In this document: positions 1 to 10,243 of the stretch, piece by piece
Position numbering within the stretch: position 1 is the first letter of the stretch
Layout: the number at the start of each line of letters is the position of its first letter
NCBI RefSeq assembly: GCF_000203815.1
Contig: NW_004457737.1
Coordinates: 930,001-994,000 of the forward strand
Direction: 5' to 3'
Origin: Cavenderia fasciculata
Taxonomy: Eukaryota > Evosea > Eumycetozoa > Acytosteliales > Cavenderiaceae
Length of the DNA: 64,000 nucleotides
The notes under the pieces: generated by a model
What the model was told of the DNA's origin: nothing
What the model saw: only the letters and a program-made list of their open reading frames with translations
Databases searched by the model: none
Translations under genes and position numbers: made by a program

Positions 1-1016
1 AAATTTTAGAATACAAAAGAGTTGATTTAAATGCAATACAAGATCGAGTGGTGTTGGGGTATGGTGAAAAAATAACGGTTTCCATTCCAGTATTATTCAC
101 TCGAATTAATCTAGGCAGTTTTATAACAATCGATCAACAACCTTTTGGAATCAATATATCAATCAATCTAAATTATAATATCAATATTCCCCATACTATG
201 TTTTTAAATGGTGTTGCTTGTAGAAAAGATAGTGCTATCTATATCAAAGATAGATTAACATGTTTCTTTCCACTTCAAATATCATCACAATCAACTTTAT
301 TGAATTATAATATTGCCAATATCAGAAATAATGAAATATATCAATCCAATTTTACAAGACGTATGTTATGTTAATTAATTATAATTACGATATTTAATTA
401 ACTATTAATTAATTATTATTTTTTCCAAATACAAATAGAATACCCTACACTTTCCAACAACAACAATTATATTATAACGATGAATGAATCAGTGACGGAA
501 TATAAATTATAATTAATTGGTCAATGCGGAATGATCAATCAGACACTTAGTATGAGCAGTATAAGTACAACAATGTACTTGATACTGATCAACAATACCG
601 ATTGTATTATTACATCAATCAATTCAACTTATTTGGAATGTATCATTATATTGAATACAAATACAACAACAGTATATCAACAACAACAAATAGAAGGAGG
701 AGTCAGTGGTAGTGATGGTGAATTTGTTGAGATTTATATATCGATTGATGGACATTCATTCACATCTCACAATTCTATTTATATTAAATATCCTTTGCCT
801 CCTGCGTCCTCCTCCTCCTCCTCTTCGTATTCGTCGAATGATATTAGTAATAGCGATTACCAACCAAACAACACCAAATATTATATTATTGCTGGTGTTT
901 TAGGTGGAGCATTGGTAGCAGGAGTTACTGCTTTAATAGTCATGCGCATCAAGAGAAAACAACTGATCAATTCAAGAATCAAATTCAACAATCGACTTGC
1001 ATTAAAGAAACTATAA
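1..1016 (+). pseudogene. LRR-IPT surface protein paralogue A, 3' part, with an in-frame stop
   Basis: The window opens inside the sixth exon of a gene homologous to the three that follow. Readable exons are 1-360 and 439-1016, with a GTATGT intron at 361-438. The first encodes the end of the IPT/TIG-like region (SFITIDQQPFGINISI). The second encodes the membrane-proximal domain, a Ser-rich stalk, one membrane helix (YYIIAGVLGGALVAGVTALI) and a basic tail ending LALKKL. A TAA at 510-512 stands where both close paralogues have GAA (Glu), in the context YKLxLIG, and would remove about 168 C-terminal codons including the membrane anchor. The frame is otherwise open on both sides, so the lesion is a single G-to-T change: recent decay, an allelic null or a sequence error. 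The 5' part lies outside the window. Confidence 0.75.
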
Positions 1017-1098
1017 TTTTGTAATAATAATCATAATAATATAATATTTTAATTGTTATATTAATACATACTATTTATTTATTTAAAAATGTTAATTG

Positions 1099-1151
1099 CC
1101 CGATGATGAAAAATATTTTTATCTTTAATTATCTTTATTTTTAACATCGGG
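1099..1151. repeat. Imperfect inverted repeat (hairpin) between paralogues A and B
   Basis: The left arm CCCGATGATGAAAAATA at 1099-1115 pairs with the right arm at about 1136-1151, which reads CCCGATGTTAAAAATA on the opposite strand. A loop of about 20 bases separates them. It lies just past the stop of paralogue A; role unknown. Confidence 0.45.
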
Positions 1152-1271
1152 GGTACCCTAAGTGCACTTGTATTATACGTACGATGAATCTTCGATAACA
1201 ACAAACTCATAGATAGATAAGAGATAGATAGGATAGAGTGCACGCTTGCTCACACACACACACACACGCAC

Positions 1272-3513
1272 ATGTTCATGTTGTCTCACTGTCAAGTTGG
1301 CTTCTTTTGGCTGCTGTTGCTGATCGTGGTGTCTGTGAACACCCTTGGATCATTAGTCAATGCTCAACCTTCTCCTCTCACAATCAATGCTAATGAATGT
1401 AAGATATACATATATATTTCAAATCAACGAATTTGTAGTCATTAATAAATACATCATGTTATATTATAGTACCATCTCTAAGCTTTATGATCAAACAATA
1501 TGGAATGAATTGGACATTGGTTGATAATAAGCTATCAAATTACGATAACAGAGATGTCATTGTTGTCAATGGATCCTTTACTTCTCTGTATGTATACAAT
1601 GCAAATCAACCAAGTGAGTTAGTGACTACTCGGCGTTATGATGATGGATGATAACAACTTACTTTGATTCTATTGATTGTATGTAGATCATTTTTATCGA
1701 CGAGATCACAACAATATACATACTATGAATTGCCAGATAAGCCACTTTCAGCACTCTATTTTCCAAACTTGGCCAATCTCCGTATCACTTCACTACAGAG
1801 GGATGGCAGTATCAACATTCTCTACATGGTCAGAAATCTATTACGACTCAAAACACTAGCCCTCGTTAGCACTCTCACCCAGTATATCCCCGAAAGATTC
1901 CCATATGCTTTAAAACTAACTTCTTTGTATGTATATTATAGTATTGTAATAGTGTACTATGGTAGTGGTAGTATAGCATCTTCTAACAACAAAACAACCT
2001 CCCTCCTATTGAATTGGCGACTTGTCTAGTACATTCAAAGGTCCAGTCTTTGCCAAAAATATAAATTCATTGTATTATCCTCGTTTAGTTGAATTGTATG
2101 TACCTCTATCTAGATCTGTATATAAATATATGACATGTACTCATTCCTTTCCATTCACACGATAGAGATGTAAGTCAATATATTGAACCTCTGCCAGATG
2201 GTTTGGGAGAGGGTCTAAATTTGGATGTTTATTTGACTCATTTAAACCTTTATGTGCCATCGAGTCAACTGATCTTTAGGTTACCAGATTCTTTGTGTGG
2301 TGCAGACGGGGTATATGATCTTTGGCGTCAAAACACGACACATGTCGTCAAATATGCAGCCGATTGTTTCAAATGCTTTGATAGTAGATTATCTCCTTAT
2401 ATGCTAGGAGCTACTAATGTGTTTAAAGGATACGATTATCCTTGTGGTATGTATCATCGTCGAAATAATCAAATACAAGTACATATATTAACATTCATTG
2501 TCTCTCTTTTTAGATATCAGGGTAACATCATTATACTATAAGAAAAATGATACAGTTATTATCAATGGAAATAATCTTCAATCGTCTTTTGGGTCGACCA
2601 CCTCTGGTAATGGTGTAACTGATTTCATCCTTTCAAACCAAATTGTACAATATCGAAGAGCTGATTTAAGTCCAATACAAGATCAAGTGGTGTTGAGTAG
2701 TAGGTCTGGAAGCACAGCTTCCATTCTAGTATCATTTACTAGAATTAATCTTGGCAATTTTATAACAATTGATCAACAACCTTTTGGAATCAATATATCA
2801 ATCAATCTAAATTATAATATCAATATTGCCCATACTATATCTTTAAATGGTGCTGCTTGTAGGAAATTCAATAGTATCTATATCAAAGATAGATTAACAT
2901 GTTTCGATCAATCAAAATAGAATACCCTTCACTTTCCAACAACAATAATTATACTATAACGATGAATGAATCAGTGACGGAATATAAATTAGAATTAATT
3001 GGTCAATTTGGAATGATCAATCAAACAAGTAGTAGCAGTGCAAGTACAACAATGTCATCGGTACTGATCAACAATACCGATTGTATTATTATATCAATCA
3101 ATTCAACTTATTTGGAATGTATCATTACATTGGATACAAATACAACAACAGTATATCAACAACAACATATAGGAGGTGGTGGTGGTGATGGTGAATTTGT
3201 TGAGATTTATATATCGATTGATGGACATTCATTCACATCATTTGATTCTATTTATATTAAATATCCTACTACTCCATCTTCTTCCTCTTCATCCTCTTTG
3301 CCCTCATCTTCATCCTCCTCAGCAAACGATAACCAAAATAGTAGTAATAGCGACTGCCAATCAAACAACACCAAATATTATATTATTGCTGGTGTTTTAG
3401 GTGGAGCATTGGCAGCAGGAGCTACTGTTTTAATAGTCATGCGCACCAAGAGAAAACAACTGATCAATTCAAGAATCAAATTCAACAATCAACTTGCACT
3501 AAAGAAAATATAA
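1272..3513 (+). pseudogene. LRR-IPT surface protein paralogue B, truncated by an internal deletion
   Basis: Six exons can be read: 1272-1398, 1470-1587, 1687-1926, 2030-2095, 2166-2446 and 2514-2920. They give a signal peptide (MFMLSHCQVGFFWLLLLIV...NAQ), a leucine-rich region (SALYFPNLANLRI), the RLPDSLC segment and an IPT/TIG-like region. After ...RLTCF the sequence jumps directly to what is the end of the next intron in paralogue C (TTTCGATCAATC). This removes the equivalent of 5412-5576, 165 bases, between two TTTC motifs. The exon-6 donor is lost and translation ends at TAG 2918-2920 after about 412 residues. The old last exon (2921-3513; Ser-rich stalk, helix, tail LALKKI) is still open but disconnected. 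The product would be secreted rather than membrane-anchored. It could be a pseudogene or a new soluble form. Confidence 0.75.
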
Positions 3514-3705
3514 TAACATAAATAATATTAATAATTAATTATTTGGCTTGTAAGATATTTTTAGCTTGGAGGCGCCCTAAATATTTCCTTCGATTTTTTT
3601 TTTCATTAGGGCTCTAACATGCTTACGTGGTTTTCGGGTTCATTTGATGATCTCAAACCAGAGAAGGAAGGTTATAACTCCCCGTTGTCCACTGCACACC
3701 CGTCT

Positions 3706-6184
3706 ATGTCTAACTGTCAAGTTGGCTCTTGTTGTTGTCTGTTTCTCTGTCTGCTGTTGCTGAGTTTCGTAGTCATCAATGTTGTCAACGCACAATCTAC
3801 TCCTCTGACGATCAATGCTGATGAAGGTAAGACATATATATATATATATATATATCTAGATAAATCATCTCTCTTTATTTATTATTCATCATCATCATTA
3901 TTATTGACTCTCTTCTCTCATTTTGTTGACTATATTATATATATTGTATGTCTATAGTTCCATCACTAGCATTTTTAATCAGACAATATGGAGTGAATTG
4001 GCAATTAGTTGGTAATGTTTTATCGAATTACTCAAACTCCAATACTGTCGTAAATGGTTCATTTACTTCTTTGTATGTATCTATCACTATTACTTAAGTA
4101 ATACATAACATATACTTACTTGGTTCATTCATATCCATATCTATATCTAATGTAGATCAATTGTATTGCAGAAAGCACAACAATATACCAACTATCCACC
4201 ACCACCACCAGACCAATCACTTTCAGCACTCTATTTTCCAAAATTGACCTACCTCAACATAGACTCACTTCAGAGGGATGGTAGTATCAACATTCTCTAC
4301 ATGGTCAGAAATCTATCCAACCTCAAAACATTGTACCTCACAAACCCAAGTATTCCCTATATTCCTGATGGATTCCCATTTACTTTAACAAAACTCACCG
4401 ATTTGTATGTATATCATCATTATTCATTATTCATCATCCATCATCAATGTCATTTATACTTAGTAACACGCTCCATCTCTAAAATAGAAAATACACTTCT
4501 CCTCAAACTCTACCCAAGAACATTAATTCATTATATTATCCTCGTTTAAAATCTATGTAAGTATAGTTCAAACAAAGAGGTGAGTGAGGGATACTAATAA
4601 TTTTCATTATTTTATATATAAATATATATATATCATAGAAATCTAGCTGGCTATGTAGAAGCTTTACCAGACGGATTAGGAGAGGGTCTCACAACAGTTT
4701 TTTATTTGTATGGATATTTGCCCAAGCCTATCACTGGTAAATTATTCATCTATCGGTTGCCAGATTCTTTATGCTCTAGTGATATGGTAGGGATATATAC
4801 ACTTCCCTACGAGATTGATAAAATGGCCTACGTAGCAGAGTGCTTTCGATGCTATAGTGGACTTTTTTCTCGTTTGATGGTTGGTTCTGATTATTTGTTT
4901 GGAGCAAGGAACTATCCTTGTAGTATGTACTCATCTCTATCTATCGATCCATAACAACCAGAGAATATAATATTAATAACCATTTGATTCTATTGGATAT
5001 TATCTATATTTAGATACCAAAGTCACATCACTATACTATAGTACCCAGAATATAGTTAAAATAGGTGGTAATAATTTACTGTCACCAATGTCAGATCCCA
5101 AGTCACCCAATGGTGAGAGCACTATTTTAATAGGTAACAAATTGATACAGTACAATAGAACTCGTAATTTAGGTGCTATAGAAGATCAAGTGGTATTGGG
5201 TATTAGTGAAACAGGGATCACAGCTTCCATTCCTGTATCATTTACTCGAATCAATCTAGGCAATTTTATAACGATTGATCAACAACCTTTTGGAGTCAAT
5301 ATATCAATCAATCTAAATTATAATACCAATATTCCCCATTCTATATCTTTAAATGGTGTTGCTTGTAGGAAATTCAATAGTATCTATATCAAAGATAGAT
5401 TAACATGTTTCTTTCCACTTCAAATATCATCACAATCAACCCTATTAAATTATAATATTGCCAATATCAGAAATAATGAAATATATCAATATAATTATAC
5501 AAGACGTATGTAATAATTTATTTGATATTAATTAAATTAATTATTTATATATTAACTAATATATATACATTATTTCGATCAATCCAAATAGAATACCCTT
5601 CACTTTCCAACAACAATAATTATACTATAACGATGAATGAATCAGTGACGGAATATAAATTAGAATTAATTGGTCAATTTGGAATGATCAATCAAACAAG
5701 TAGTAGCAGTACAAGTACAACAATGTCATCGGTACTTATCAACAATACCGATTGTATTATTACATCAATCAATTCAACCTATTTGGAATGTAACATTACA
5801 TTGAATACAAATACAACAACAGTATATCAACAACAACAACAAATAGGAGGTGGTGGTGATGGTGAATTTGTTGAGATTTATATATCGATTGATGGACATT
5901 CATTCACATCATTTGATTCTATTTATATTAAATATCCTTTGCCTCCTGCATCCTCATCTTCATCCTCCTCCTCTTCCTCTTCCTCATCCTCATCGAATGA
6001 TATTAGTAATAGCGATTACCAATCAAACAACACCAAATATTATATTATTGCTGGTGTTTTAGGTGCAGCAGCATTGGTAGCAGTAGCTACTGCAGGTACT
6101 GTTTTATTTAAACGGTTCAAGAAAAAAAAACGAGTCAATAGACGTATCCAATTCAACACTCAACTATCATTAAAGAAACTATAA
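3706..6184 (+). CDS. LRR-IPT type I membrane protein, paralogue C (intact)
   Basis: Seven exons join in frame to about 640 residues: 3706-3826, 3958-4072, 4156-4404, 4488-4556, 4639-4922, 5014-5505 and 5592-6184. I start at 3706 because MSNCQVGSCCCLFLCLLLL matches the signal peptide of paralogue B; an in-frame ATG at 3619 would add 29 residues and bury it. Order: signal peptide ending NAQ, leucine-rich region (SALYFPKLTYLNI, LSNLKTLYL), a Cys-containing segment (RLPDSLC, ECFRCY), an E-set/IPT-TIG-like region (ASIPVSFTRINLGNFITI), a second beta-rich domain, a poly-Ser stalk, a membrane helix (YYIIAGVLGAAALVAVATAG), then a basic tail KRFKKKKR. Such architecture suits a surface recognition or adhesion receptor like dictyostelid Tgr proteins; that role is inference. 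It is the best reference for the broken neighbours. Confidence 0.85.
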
Positions 6185-6214
6185 TATAATAAAAAAAATA
6201 TCCGTTACATATAG

Positions 6215-6690
6215 TTCGTCGACCATCTTCAATATTAAATATTGAAGCAACCCATTTTGGCATTCCGGAAATATTAGGAAATGGATTCACTGGAGCAGAT
6301 GTCGGACACACTAAAAACAAAATCAAGAGAAGATGGATCAGATTTCATTCGAAAATCAATTCCAGGAATTCATCTGGATAAACAGTTAGACACAAAACTA
6401 TGTGACATGGTTCATTGATTGGAGTTCAAATATATCGATTTTTTTGAAGAGAATCCAAATTCATCTCCTTTCTCCATTGACGAGACATTATAAATGGTAT
6501 GTAAGTTTATAGAATTAGTCGATATCATGATTATTTGGCCAATTTGGGAGTGATTAATCAAACAAGCAGTACATACAACAATGTCATCGCGATTGATAAT
6601 TGCAGATAATATAATATTTGTTTTAGTTGTAGCAGCAATCATATCCAATTCAACACTCAACTAGAATTAAAGAGAATATAGCAAACATAT
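6215..6690 (+). pseudogene. Degenerate relic of an LRR-IPT paralogue 3' exon plus unidentified DNA
   Basis: From about 6536 the sequence GGCCAATTTGGGAGTGAT, followed by AATCAAACAAGCAGT and ACAACAATGTCATCG, matches the last exon of paralogue C (5671-5730 region). The end, ATCCAATTCAACACTCAACTA at about 6646, matches its C-terminal tail codons (6147 onward). Most of the exon between is missing. The stretch 6215-6500 begins with a near-perfect palindrome (CTTCAATATT-A-AATATTGAAG, 6227-6247) and resembles nothing I recognise. This is a fifth family member in advanced decay. Confidence 0.65.
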
Positions 6691-6698
6691 AAATAGTA

Positions 6699-6740
<42 letters not shown>
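6699..6740. repeat. (ATT)n microsatellite
   Basis: About fourteen consecutive TTA/ATT units follow the relic. Just downstream, TAGATCCC at about 6743 and GGGATCTA at about 6776 form a short perfect inverted repeat. Confidence 0.8.
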
Positions 6741-6741
<1 letters not shown>

Positions 6742-6959
6742 TTAGATCCCCAAATCGCTTACAATGATTTTTACGGGATCTAGGACCGGTTTGTCTCATC
6801 GGATCGGTTTTTTTTCGATTTACGATGTCGTAGGTTTTTGACGAGAAACACAGTTTAACTTTTTTGTCCTCGTTTATAAATTATTATATGTCTGTTTTAG
6901 ATAGAAAGAAAGAAAGAGAGAAAAGAGGGGGGTTGTGAACAAACACACAGAAAAAAAAA

Positions 6960-9399
6960 ATGACAGAGGTACATCCAAACAGAACAATATTATTTGTACA
7001 ATTCATCAAATTGATAGGAATATTCTTCATTGTATCAATAGTTTCAAATAATATTATATTTATAAATGCACAGGTTCCAACTTTCAAGTATTCATATCCC
7101 GTAGCTGAATCAGAGGGTAAGAATATGTAGATTATTCAAAAGAAACTATTTTTTTATAAAAGTATTAATACATAGTCCAAAATTTAGTGGCATCTATAGA
7201 CTATTTAATCAAACAATATGTAATGTATGCAAAGGTAGAAAATAATACTTTATACTCAAATGTATCTAGATTATTTCTAGTAAAGAATTTAAATGTTGTA
7301 GAAATGTAAGTTGTTGTTGTTGTTGTTGTTGAAGAAAGACTTATACTTATATACACTTAACTTACATTTAATTTAATTGTTTTAAAATAGTAATTCACCA
7401 ACCAACGACCCAATACCACCATGGCTTGATAGTGGAAGACCAGATATGACAGTAACAAGTCTAAACTTTACAAAACTTGAATATTTATTCCTCTATCGGT
7501 ATCCAAGAGATGGTTCAAATAACATATTAGAGTTAACGAGGGGTATGCCATCATTGATCGAAATACAAGTCAATGAATTGATAACAACCATACCTGAAGG
7601 TTTCCCATTCACTAAAAAATTACAAAAAATGTAAGATTAATGTAAAAGAAGAAGGAAGTATTCGATTAATTCTCTCTATTTTTTAAATGACAGAATGTTC
7701 AATTCAATGATAACATTACCAAAGAATTTAAATAATGAAGTTTATCCATCCCTAACTAGATAGTAAGTACTGATTCGATTGATTGATCAGTTGAATTGTA
7801 CACCACCAAACCCAAAGTTGAATGAACTAATTGTTGTCTTTTTAATTTAGTGAAATCAGTAGTCATAAAGAACCAATGCCTGATGGGTTTGGAGACAGAC
7901 TATTCGCTTCTTTTATAATGAACCTACAAGGGTATCTACCCTTTAGATTACCAGATTCATTGGTGACGGCCAATTCTCTAACCTTGAAACCAATTAGCAG
8001 TAATCCAGAATACATAGCTCAAGCCTACCAATGTTTTAATGGAACTTTTATGCTTAGTGAAAGTTATCAAGGAGGTTTCATAAAAGATTTTCCAAATAAT
8101 ATTTGTAGTATGTACTCTTAAACTAAATTAGTTTTAGGATTGATTGAATATTAATAATTCTATTTATAATTATAGATATTAGTGTAACATCATTAAGATA
8201 TAATGGGAATAAAGTAACTATACGTGGTAATAATATAATGAGAGGACAGAATCAATATGGAACCAATATTAGATATGCTGGTGGAACTCTCAATCAACTT
8301 GTACCTGGTTCAATGTTGGAATTTACTAGAAACACTCCAGGAATGATGGAAGAATTTGTTCCAATTGCAAATCATAGTCAAAAAAATTTATTATTATCTA
8401 TTGCTGTTTCATTTACTCGTATTAATCTTGGTCATTCAAAAGTCATCACACAAGTTCCATTTGGAGTAGTCGTAACCGTAGATATTAATTACAATACCAA
8501 CATTGAACATAGATTGTCATTGAATGGAGCGACTTGTAAATTGGGATCCCTTAAATTGGTAAACAATTCATTATTGACTTGTTTCTTTCACCATTCCATT
8601 ACCCAATACCAAAGTTTACTTACTTATAGTATAATGAACCCTATAAACAATGAAAAAAGATATCTTAATTTTAAAAGAGGTATGTCAAAGAAAAAGTAAC
8701 ATTTTTTTAAAAAATATAATGTATTAATTCAATCAAATATTTCTTTCTTTTATTTAAAAAGAATATCCAAATATAGATGATCAAAAAATAATGATAATAA
8801 TGAATACTACTACAGCTACAATAACAAATAGTAAAACTGAAAATGGAACTGAAATTGAAAGTGGAAGTGGAAGTGGAAGTGGAATAGAGGAGGAACCATT
8901 ATTATTTACATTTACAGGAACATTTGGAAATCATAACCAAACTAGAGTATTGGTTTTGATAAATAATACAATTGAATGTACCATTGTATCACTAAACTCT
9001 ACAATGTTGGAATGTACAGTACCAATTGATTCATTTAACACCCAAAGTAATAATAATAATGTAGATGGAGAATATTTAGAGTTGTATGTTGAAGTTGACG
9101 GTCATTCCTATGTATCAAATGATATTATATATATTCTATATCCTTTTAAACCTTCTTCTTCTTCATCATCAGATGATGAAACTTCATCTTCATCTTCATC
9201 TTCTTCAAATACCCATCTCCCAAACGGTCATGGTAAATCCAATAATACAATGTATTATTTGATTGCATTTTTAGGAGCTGGCTTCATCGCAGGAATTGTC
9301 GTTGCAATTAAACTATCAATTGATAGGAATATATTTACCGTTTCAAAAAGAGTAACAGAAATTAAATTGAAACAAAGAAAGATGGATCATCTTGCATAA
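6960..9399 (+). CDS. LRR-IPT type I membrane protein, paralogue D (divergent, intact)
   Basis: Seven exons with the same intron positions and phases as paralogue C: 6960-7116, 7188-7305, 7391-7630, 7694-7762, 7851-8107, 8176-8679 and 8762-9399, about 660 residues. The N-terminus (MTEVHPNRTILFVQFIKLI...NAQ) is a signal peptide. Conserved landmarks are SIDYLIKQY, YPRDGSNNILEL, IPEGFPF, RLPDSL, SFTRINLGHS, a second beta-rich domain with many N-x-S/T sites, a Ser-rich stalk, a membrane helix (YYLIAFLGAGFIAGIVVAI) and a basic tail. It differs far more from A-C than they do from each other, so A-C and the relic look like a recent local expansion while D is the older copy. Codon use is more AT-rich and includes (GGAAGT)n coding GSGSGS. 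Ligand and function are unknown. Confidence 0.85.
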
Positions 9400-9523
9400 A
9401 AAGTGTAATATATAATAAACAATTTACCAAACCAAACCAGTCTCGACTGTTGTAGTATTATTTTAAAAAAAAAGAAGGAAGGATATTTATATTACAAAGA
9501 AGATATATAGAAAGAGATGTCGA

Positions 9524-9971
9524 TTACTTTTGAGGTGATTGTTGTTGTTGTTGTTGTTGTTGCTGTTGTTGCTGTTGTTGTTGTTGTTGTTGCTGAGCTG
9601 TAAATGCAGGAGGGAGAGTATTTTCATAAAGGTATTCTAAAACATTTGATATGTTTTGCATATCATTTTCAATGGTACGAGACCAATTCTCTACATCACC
9701 AATCTCCTTGAGAGCACCATTGAAATGATCGATTAGAGAGAGCCACTGATTGGTTTGCTTTGCAAACTTTGCAGTGTTTGCTTGAAGAACACGAGCTTCT
9801 TGTTCCAACTTTTTTTGATTAGCAAATACACATGCTACACCTTGATTGACACTATCCATCATTCCATTTGTAACTCCTCCAACTGATTGAATTGCTTCCT
9901 TTTTTAAAGTTTCTAAAATAACAAACAGAAAGAGTTGGTCATTCATTCATTCATTCATTGTCTTTCAAGCA

Positions 9972-10005
<34 letters not shown>

Positions 10006-10084
10006 TTTCTTTAACCATCATACCATTCTCATCTTTTATCTTGTTTAAATGAGTTTGATGTTCTTTAACTAGCCTGCTTAACAT
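9524..10084 (-). CDS. bloc1s1: BLOC-1 subunit 1 (BLOS1/GCN5L1)
   Basis: Two exons on the minus strand, 10084-10024 and 9912-9524, give about 149 residues. The start [10 protein letters not shown] matches the family N-terminus, and the core contains [16 protein letters not shown] and [16 protein letters not shown], which are nearly invariant in BLOC1S1. The protein is a helical coiled-coil subunit shared by BLOC-1 and BORC, which act in endosome-lysosome biogenesis and lysosome positioning. The C-terminus carries a species-specific Gln tract (about 20 Gln) before SPQK. The intron at 9913-10023 is rich in CT repeats. The gene diverges from Sec5, with 159 bases between the two start codons, so the two probably share a promoter region. 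Identification is secure from sequence motifs. Confidence 0.93.
9970..10013. repeat. (CT)n tract inside the bloc1s1 intron
   Basis: A nearly pure run of CT dinucleotides on the plus strand (GA on the coding strand). It occupies most of the intron without disturbing the splice sites. Confidence 0.8.
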
Positions 10085-10243
10085 TATCTATCTAGTATTA
10101 TATTATCTCTTTTTCAAAAAATATAAAATAATAAAATGTTTAATGAAAAATCTGATTCTTGTTCATCAGACTTCTACCTCTCCTCAATTTAATTAATATT
10201 ATTGATTATTCAATTTAACAGTAGAGGGAACACATAGTACATA

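Noticed and set aside
3619-3705. In-frame upstream ATG for receptor paralogue C
   Set aside because: It would bury the signal peptide; the ATG at 3706 aligns with paralogue B.
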